From positions 496,001 through 560,000 of the forward strand of contig OZ244883.1 in assembly GCA_965221375.1 (NCBI GenBank): a stretch of DNA of 64,000 nt, in the 5' to 3' direction. Source of the DNA: Poriferisulfidus sp965221375. GTDB taxonomy: Bacteria; Pseudomonadota; Gammaproteobacteria; Poriferisulfidales; Poriferisulfidaceae. The position numbers and the translations under genes were made by a program. The notes under the pieces were generated by a model that was not told the DNA's origin, ran no database searches, and saw only the letters and a program-made list of their open reading frames with translations. Positions 52,801 to 61,800 of this stretch are shown here, piece by piece (the stretch's first letter is position 1; every line of letters starts with the position of its first letter).

Positions 52801-55800
52801 CCGGATGACGACGCGGCGGATGAGGAAGTGACGGTAACGCTGGAGGCCGAAGGCGGCGGCTATGCCGGGGTGAGTGCGGCGGTGACGGTGACGGTAACGG
52901 ATGACGAGACGGCGTCGCTGGTGTTGCGTGTGACGGAGTTGACAATCAATGAAGCTTCCGTGGAGACCTTCACGGTGGCGTTGTCGCATGTGCCGACGGC
53001 GACGGTGACGGTGGCGATGACGAGCAGCGATGAAGGGGCAGTGAGGGTGACGAGGCCGAAGACGTTGACGTATACGGCCAAGAACTGGCGGACGCCGCAG
53101 ACGGTGACGGTGACGGGGCTTCCGGATGAGGATGCGTCGGATGAGACGGTGGCGGTGACGCTGACGTCGTCGGGGGCGGACGAGTATGACTCGGTGTCGG
53201 GCACGGTGACGGTGACGGTGAGGGATGACGAGACGACGGGGTTGTCGCTGAGCGCGACGCGCGTGGCGGTGACGGAAGGCGGCGCGGACGGGATCTTTGG
53301 GGTGGCGTTGACATCGCAGCCGACGGCAACGGTGTCGGTGTCGGTGACAAGCGACGATACGGGCGCGGCGACGGCAAGTCCGGCGGCGCTGACGTTTACG
53401 ACGACGGATTGGAATACGGCACAGGTGGTGACGGTGAAAGCCCCGCAGGATATCGATGCGGCGGATGAGGCGGTAACGTTGACGTTGACCGCGAGTGGTG
53501 GCGACTATGTCGGCGTGAGCGCGACGGTATCGGTGACGGTGGACGATGACGAGGAGGCGAGTTTGACGGTGTCGGTGACGGAGTTGACGGTGAAGGAAGG
53601 CTCCAGCGGAACGTTCACGGTGGACCTGCGATATCTGCCGAAGGGATCGGTGACGGTGACGGTGGAGAGTAGCGATACGGGGGCGGCGACGGTGAGTCCG
53701 GGGACCTTGACATTTGGTGAGGTCGGGACCGGATTGCCGCAGACGGTGACGGTGACGGGGGTGCCGGATGTGGATGGTTCGGACGAGGAGGTGACGGTGA
53801 CGCTGACGGGTTCGGCGGAGTATGCGCAGGCGAGCGCCGAGGTCGAGGTGACGGTGGAGGATGACGAGACGACGGGGTTGACGCTGAGTGCGACGAGCGT
53901 GGCGTTGACGGAAGGCGGCGCGGACGGGACGTTCACGGTGGCGCTGGTGTCGCAGCCGAGCGCGACGGTGACGGTGGCGGTGTCGAGCGCGGACACGGGC
54001 GCGGTGACGACGAGTCCGGCGGCGCTGACGTTCACGACCAGTGATTGGGGCACCGCGCAGACGGTGAAGGCGAGTGCGGTGGACGATGACGATGCGTCGG
54101 ATGAAACCGTGACGGTGACGCTGACGGCGAGCGGCGGCGGCTATGCCGACGTGAGCGCTGCGGTGACGGCGACGGTGGAGGATGACGAGACGACCTCGCT
54201 GGTGGTGTCGACGGCGACGTTGTCGATGACGGAAGGCGAGACGGAGACGTTCACGGTGGCGTTGTCGTCGCAGCCGAGCGCGAATGTGACGATGAGGGCG
54301 TCAGGCTTTGATTCGAACGTCTTGCTGTTGCTGCCGTCGACGCTGGTGTATACGCCGACGAACTGGGCGACGGCGCAGACGATTTCGGTATTGGCGGTTC
54401 CGGACGTGGATCTGGAGGACGAGTCGGAGACGATTCAGTTGGCAGCGCGGGGCGGAGGCTACGGCAACAGTCTCTACCCGGTGAGGGCGTCGGTGGCGGT
54501 GACGGTGGAGGATGACGACGAGGGCTCGTTGACGCTGAGCACGGGATCGTTGTCGATCACGGAAGGAGCGGCGGCGCAGACCTTTACGGTGGCGTTGTCG
54601 CATCGCCCGGCGGGTGCGGTGACGGTGTCGGTGGCGAGTGACGATGTCGGGGCGGCGACGGCGAGTCCGGCGACGCTGACGTTCGGCACGGGCAACTGGC
54701 AGACGGCGCAGACGGTGACGGTGAACGCGGTCCAGGATGCGGACGCGGCGAGTGAGGACGTGACGGTGACGCTGACGGGCGAAGGCGGCGCCTATACCGG
54801 GGTGAGCGCGCAGGTGCTGGTGCTGGTGTCGGAGGACGATGGAGCGGCGAAGTTGTCGGTGTCGACGTCGACGTTGACGGTGGCGGAAGGCGCGGACGAG
54901 ACCTTTACGGTGACGTTGTCGCATGCGCCGAAGGATTCGGTGACGGTGGCGGTGGCGGGCGCCGATGCGACCGTGGCGACAGTGAGTCCAGGGGCGTTGA
55001 CGTATACGTCGACGGGCGGCCTGACGCAGACGGTGACGGTGAGCGGGGTATCGGATACGGACATTCTGGATGAGGAGGTGACGTTGACGCTGTCGGGTTC
55101 GGCGGAGTATGCGGCGGCGAGCGCGACGGTGACGGTGACGGTGGAGGATGACGATGAGGCGGCGTTGACGTTGTCGACGACGGCACTGACGATAGAGGAA
55201 GGCAAGGACGAGACGTTCACGGTGGCGCTGGCGACGCAGCCGCAGAAGGAGGGAGTGACGGTGACGGTGACGAGCGCGGACACGCTGGCGGCGAAGGCGA
55301 ATCCGAGCACGCTGACGTTTAGCACAACGAATTGGTCGACGGCGCAGACGGTGACGGTGAGCGGCGAGTCGGATCTGGATGCGGCGGATGAGACGGTGCC
55401 GCTGACGCTGACGGCCTCGGGGGCGAGTGAATACGGGTTGGTGACCGGCACGGTGACGGTGACGGTGGAGGATGACGAGACGGCGGCCTTGACGTTGAGC
55501 ACGCCGCGTTTGACGGTGACGGAAGGAGGGGAGGACAAGTTTCTCACGGTGGCGCTGGCGACACAGCCGACGGCGACGGTGACGGTGTCGGTGGCGAATG
55601 ACGATGTGGGAGCGGCGACGGCAAGTCCGACGGCGCTGACCTTCACGAGCACGAACTGGGATACGGCGCAGGCGGTGACGGTGAGTGCGGTGGAGGATGC
55701 GGATGCGGTGGATGAGGAGGTGACGCTGTCGCTGACGGTCTCGGGGGCGGATGAATACGGATCGGTGCGCGGCAAGGCCGAGGTGACGGTGGAGGATGAC

Positions 55801-58800
55801 GATGCGGCGGCGTTGGTGTTGAGCGCGGACAATCTGACGGTGACGGAAGGGCAGACCGGGACGTTCACGGTGGCGCTGTCACACGCGCCGGTGAGCACGG
55901 TGACGGTGACGACCAAGAGCCAGGATAGAGACGCGGCGACGGTGAGTCCGGCGGTACTGACGTATACGACGAGCGACTGGGCGGCGGCACAGACGGTGAC
56001 GGTGACGGGCGTGGAGGATGCGGATGTGTCGGATGAGACGACGGAGGTGACGCTGACGGCATCGGGTTCGACGGAATATGAGTCGGTGCTCGCGACGGTG
56101 GCGGTGACGGTGGAGGATGACGAGGTGGCGGAGCTGAGGTTGTCGGCGACGACGCTGACGGTGAAGGAAGGCGCGGCCGGGACGTTCACGGTGGCGTTGT
56201 CGGTGCAGCCGACGAAGGGGGTGACGGTGTCGGTGGTGAGCGCGGACACTCTGGCGGCGAAGGTAAGTCCGGCGGCGCTGACGTATACGACGGCGAACTG
56301 GTCGACGGGTCAGACGGTGACGGTGAACGGCGAGTCGGATCTGGATGCGGTGGATGAGGAAGTGGCGGTGACACTGACGGCGTCGGGGACGGCGAACGAA
56401 TATATGTCGGCGAGCGCGACGGTGACGGTGACGGTGGAGGATGACGAGGCGGCGGCGTTGATGTTGAGCGCGACGACGTTGGCGATGAAGGAAGCCCATT
56501 CGAGGACGTTCACGGTAGCGTTGTCGGCACAGCCGAGTGCGTCGGTGACGGTGTCGGTGAAGAGCGAGGATACGGATGTGGCGACCGTGGATCGGACCGC
56601 GCTGACGTTCACGACGGCGAACTGGGATACGGCGCAGACGGTGACGGTGAATGCGCTGGAGGATGCGGATGCGTTGGATGAGCGGACGACGGTGACGCTG
56701 GGGGCTTCCGGGGCGGCGGAATACGCAACGGTGAGCGACAAGGTTTTGGTGACGGTGGAGGATGACGAGGAGGCGGCTCTGGTGGTGTCGGCGACGGCGT
56801 TGACGCTGGCGGAGGGCACGTCGGAAACGATGACGGTGGCGCTGTCGCATGTGCCGACGAAGTCGGTGGTGGTATCGGTGGCGGTGACGGATGTCGGCTT
56901 CGGCGGGGTCAACAAGCTGACGGTGTCGCCGACGGCGCTGACGTTCAGCACGGCGAATTGGGACACGGCGCAGGCGGTGACGGTGACGGCGATTGAGGAT
57001 GCGGACGAGGAAGAAGAGACGGCGACGGTGAAACTGACGGCGTCGGGGGCGACGGAATATGAGCCGGTTGAGGCCGAGGTGGCGGTGACGGTGGTGGACG
57101 GCGCGGGCGCCTTGAACCTGGGCGCGACGCGGGTGGAAGTGACGGAAGGCGAGACAGCGTCGTTGACGGTGTCGTTGTCGCGGTTGCCGTCGGCTTCGGT
57201 GACGGTGTCGGTGACCAGTAGCGATACCGCGGCGGCGACGGTGAGTCCGGGGTCGCTGGTCTTCACGACGGAGAACTGGGATACGACGCAGACATTGACG
57301 GTGACGGGCGTGGAGGACGCGGATCCGTCGGATGAGCAGGCGTTGTTGACAGTGGTGGCGTCGGGGGCGTCGGAGTATCTGGGAGTGACGAGGACGGCCG
57401 TGGTGGCGGTGACGGATGACGAGCAGGCGAGACTGGTGCTGAGCGCGGAGAGTGTGGCGTTGGCGGAAGGCGCGTCGGGCACCTTCACGGTGACGCTGTC
57501 GCATGCACCGTCGGGGTCGGTGGGCGTGACGTTGGCGAGTGGCGATGCGGGCGCGGTGACGGTGAGTCCGGCGTCGCTGACATTTGGCGCGAGCGATTGG
57601 GATACAGCGCAGACGGTGACGGCGAGCGCGGTGGCCGACGGCGATGCGTCGGATGAGACGGTGACGGTGACGTTGACGGCGGGAGGCTCGGCGACGGAAT
57701 ATGCGGGGGTGAGCGCATCGGTGACGGTGACGGTGACGGACGACGAAGAAGTGGGCCTGGCTGTCAGCACACTGAGCATGACGGTGACGGAGGGGACGAC
57801 GGGGACGTTCACGGTGGCGTTGACCTCGCAGCCGAGTGCGGCGGTGACGGTGGCGACCTCGAGTGCGGATACGGGCGCGGTGACGGCGAGTCCGGCATCG
57901 CTGACGTACACGACGGCGAACTGGAGCACGGCGCAGACGGTGACGGTGACGGGTGTCGGGGATGCGGATGCGACGGATGAGACGGTACGGGTGACGCTGA
58001 CGGCGTCGGGGGCGACGGAGTACGCTTCGGAGAGCGGCGAGGTGTCGGTGTTCGTGGATGACGACGAGACGGTGGGGCTGGCGCTGAGTGCGCAGACGGT
58101 GGCGGTGACGGAAGGCGGTGCGGACGGCACGTTCACGGTGGCGTTGAGGGTGCCGCCAACGGCCTCGGTGACGGTGGCGGTATCGAGCGGGGATACGGAC
58201 GCGGCGACAGTGAGTCCGGCGGCGTTGACGTTCAGCACGAGCGACTGGTGGAGGGCGCAGGCGGTGACGGCGAGCGCGGTGAGTGACACGGATGCGACGG
58301 ACGAGAGGGTGACGGTGACGCTGTCGGCCTCGGGGGCATCGGAGTATGGGTCGGTGACGGACACGGTGGTGGTGACGGTGGATGACGATGAGACGGCGAG
58401 CCTGGTGTTCAGCGCGACGAGTGTGGCGTTGACGGAAGGCGCGTCGGGGACCTTCACGGTGGCGCTGTCGGATGCGCCGTCGGGAGTCGTGGGCGTGGCG
58501 CTGGCGAGCGGCGACACGGGGGCGGTAACGGTGAGTCCGGCGACGCTGACGTTTGACGCGAGCGATTGGGAGACAGGCCAGACGGTGACGGTGAGCGCGG
58601 CGCAGGATACGGATGTGCAGGATGAGACGGTGACGGTGACGGCGACGGCGTCGGGGACGACGGAGTATGCGGGAGTGAGCGGGACGGTGACGGTGACGGT
58701 GGACGACGATGAGACGGTGTCGTTGCGGTTGAGCACGACGAGCGTGGCGTTGACGGAAGGGGGCGCATCAGGATCGTTCCTGGTGGAGCTGTCGGCGGCA

Positions 58801-61800
58801 CCGAGCGCGGCGGTGACGGTGGCGGTGGCGAGCGCGGATACGGGGGCGGTGACGGCGAGTCCGGCATCGCTGACGTATACGACGGCGAACTGGAGCACGG
58901 CGCAGACGGTGGCAGTGAGTGCGGTCTCGGATGCGGATGCATCGGATGAGTCGGTGGACGTGACGCTGACGGCATCGGGGGCATCGGAGTATGGATCGGT
59001 GACCGGCACGGTGACGGCGACGGTGACGGATGACGAGACGGCGGCGCTGGATTTGAGCGAGACGCGCGTGACGGTGGACGAGGGCACGTCGGAGACCTTC
59101 ACGGTGGCGTTGTCGCATGTGCCGACGGAGTCGGTGACGGTGGCGGTGTCGAGCGCGGATGAAGGCGCGGTGACGGTGAGTCCGGCGACGCTGACGTTCA
59201 CGACGACGAACTGGGCGACGGATCAGACGCTGACGGTGAGCGGGGTGTCGGATGCCGATGCGGCGGAGGAAGAGGTGACGGTGACCTTGACGGCGTCGGG
59301 AGCGCCGGGGTATGAGTCGGTGACGGATTCGGTGACAGTCGAGGTGTGGGAGGACGACATCGCGGAATTGACGCTGTCGGTGAAGGAGCTGAGGGTGGCT
59401 GAGAGCGCGACCGGGACGTTCACGGTGACGCTGTCGCATGTGCCGAGCGCGGCGGTGACGGTGGCGGTGTCGAGCGACGCCACGGCGGTGGCGACGGTGA
59501 GTCCGGCATCGTTGACATTCAGCACAACGAGTTGGAGCACGGCGCAGACGGTGACGGTGAGCGGCGTGGAGGACGCCAATGCAGCGGAGGATCTGGCGAC
59601 AGTGCTGCTGGAGGCGTCGGGCGCAGAGGAATATGGGGAGGTGACGGCCGAACTGGAGGTTCGGGTGACGGATGAGGACCAGGCGTCGTTGACATTGTCG
59701 ACGACCACGGTGGCATTGACGGAAGGCGGTGCGGCCGAGACGTTCACGGTGGCGTTGACGTCGCAGCCGACAGCGACGGTGACGGTGACGGTGACCAGCA
59801 GCGATACGCCTGCGGCGACGGTCAGTCCGAGGTCGTTGGTGTATACGACGAGTAATTGGGCAACGGCACAGACGGTGACGGCGAACGCGGCGCAAGATGA
59901 CGACGCTTCGGATGAGACGGTGGCGGTGACGCTGGCGGCCAGCGGCGGCGACTATGCCGACGTAAGCGCCACGGTGACGGTGACGGTGGACGATGACGAC
60001 GCGGCGGGATTGACGTTGAATCGAACGACGCTGGCGTTGGACGAAGGGAGAAACGGGAGCTTCACGGTGACGTTGGCGACGCAGCCGAGTGCGGCGGTGA
60101 CGGTGTCGGTCGCGAGCGCGGATGAAGACGCGGTAACGGTCAATCCGGCGGCCTTGACGTTCACGACGGCGAACTGGTCAACGGCGCAGAGTGTGGGAGC
60201 AAGCGCGGTGGAAGACACGGACGCGACGGATGAGACGGTGGCGGTGACGCTGGCGGCCGAAGGCGGCGGCTATGCCGACGTGAGTGCGACGGCGACGGTG
60301 TCGGTCAATGATGACGAGACATCGGGATTGACGTTGAATCGGACGACGCTGTCGCTGGACGAAGGGGCGAGCGGAACCTTCACGGTGATGTTGGCGTCGC
60401 AGCCGAGTGCGACAGTGACGGTGGCGGTGACGAGCGCAGACACGGGGGCGGTGACGGCGACTCCGGCGGCACTGACGTATACGACGAGCAATTGGGCCAC
60501 GGCGCAGACGGTGACGGCGAACGCGGTGGAGGATGACGACGCATCGGATGAGGCGGTGACGGTGACGCTGGTGGCCGAAGGTGGCGACTATGCCGATCTA
60601 AGTGCCACGGCGACGGTGTCGGTGAGAGATGACGACACAGTGGGATTGACATTGAGCGCGGAGACGGTGGCGTTGACGGAAGGCGACGCGGACGGGACCT
60701 TCACGGTGGCGTTGTCGACGCAGCCGAGTGCAGAGGTGGTGGTATCGGTGACCAGCACAGATACGGGCGCGGTGACGGTGACTCCGGCGGCGCTGACGTA
60801 TACGACGAGCAATTGGGACACGGCGCAGGCGGTGACGGCGAGCGCGGTCGAGGATGACGATGCGTCGGATGAGTCGGTGGCGCTGACGCTGTTGGCGCGT
60901 GGCGGCGACTATGACGGGACACTCGCCGCGGTAACAGTGACGGTGGACGATGACGAGGCCATCGAGCTGGACTTGAGCTCGACGGAATTGACGGTGACTG
61001 AAGGCGCTACCGGCACGTTCACGGTGGCGTTGGGATCGCAGCCGAGCGCGACGGTGACGGTGTCGTTGAGCAGTAGCGATACGGGCGCGGCGACGGTCAG
61101 TTCGACATCGCTGATGTTCACGACGAGTGACTGGAACACGGCGCAGACGGTGATGGTGAGCGCGGTCGAGGATGCCGATGCGGCGGATGAGACGGCGACG
61201 GTGACACTGGCGGCCAGTGGTGGCGACTATGCGGACGTGAGCGCCGCGGTCACAGTGGCGGTGACGGATGACGAGACGGTCAACTTGGACTTGACTCCGG
61301 AGGAGCTGACGGTGAATGAAGGCGCCGCCGGGACGTTCACCGTGATGCTGCCGTATGTGCCGACCGAATCGGTGACGGTGGCGGTGACGAGCGCAGATGC
61401 GGACGCGGCGACGGTGAGTCCGGCGACGTTGACGTTCACGACGAGAGATTGGAACACGGCGCAGACGGTGACGGTCTCTGGAGAGGTGGACACGGATGGG
61501 ACGGATGAGACGGTGATGGTCTCGCTGGCGGCGTCAGGTGCCCGCGAGTATGCGACGGTGCGCGGCACGATAACCGTGACGGTGGACGATTCGGACGAGA
61601 CGACTCAGGAGAAAGAGGCCGTGGAAGAGATACTGGCGGATGTGTCGCTGGGGCTTTTGAGAAATGCCCGAGACGTGTTGCGCCAGCGCTTTGAGGCCGA
61701 GCCGAAGACCGGTTTGGAGATGGACTTCTCCGGCGCGCTGCGCGCCCTGGAAACGGATTCGACGGACTCGACGGGTTCGGCACGGATGTCGGAGGCGTTG

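Larger units (their letters stand above)
29125..61599 (+). repeat. Ig-like repeat array B (about 101 units of 321 bp)
   Basis: Hand count gives about 101 units, with total length 32,475 bp and a mean near 321.5 bp. Early units (to about 38 kb) are nearly uniform GGDYAG types. Later units diversify into named strands such as STTKLSLSEGKGG, SVTTLSLTEGG, SATELTVDENSSG and SVKELTVAESATG, and many carry GASEYGSV in place of GGDYAG. Threonine is almost always ACG, valine mostly GTG and alanine mostly GCG, giving the hexamer GTGACG again and again. Confidence 0.92.

Noticed and set aside
26440..61599. CRISPR or satellite-type array
   Set aside because: The 321-bp periodicity is a protein repeat in a single frame; there are no short identical repeats with unique spacers and no cas genes.
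26440..61599. RTX adhesin secreted by a type I system
   Set aside because: No GGxGxDxUx nonapeptides and no C-terminal type I signal were seen; the protein has an N-terminal signal peptide and ends in a barrel-like domain.
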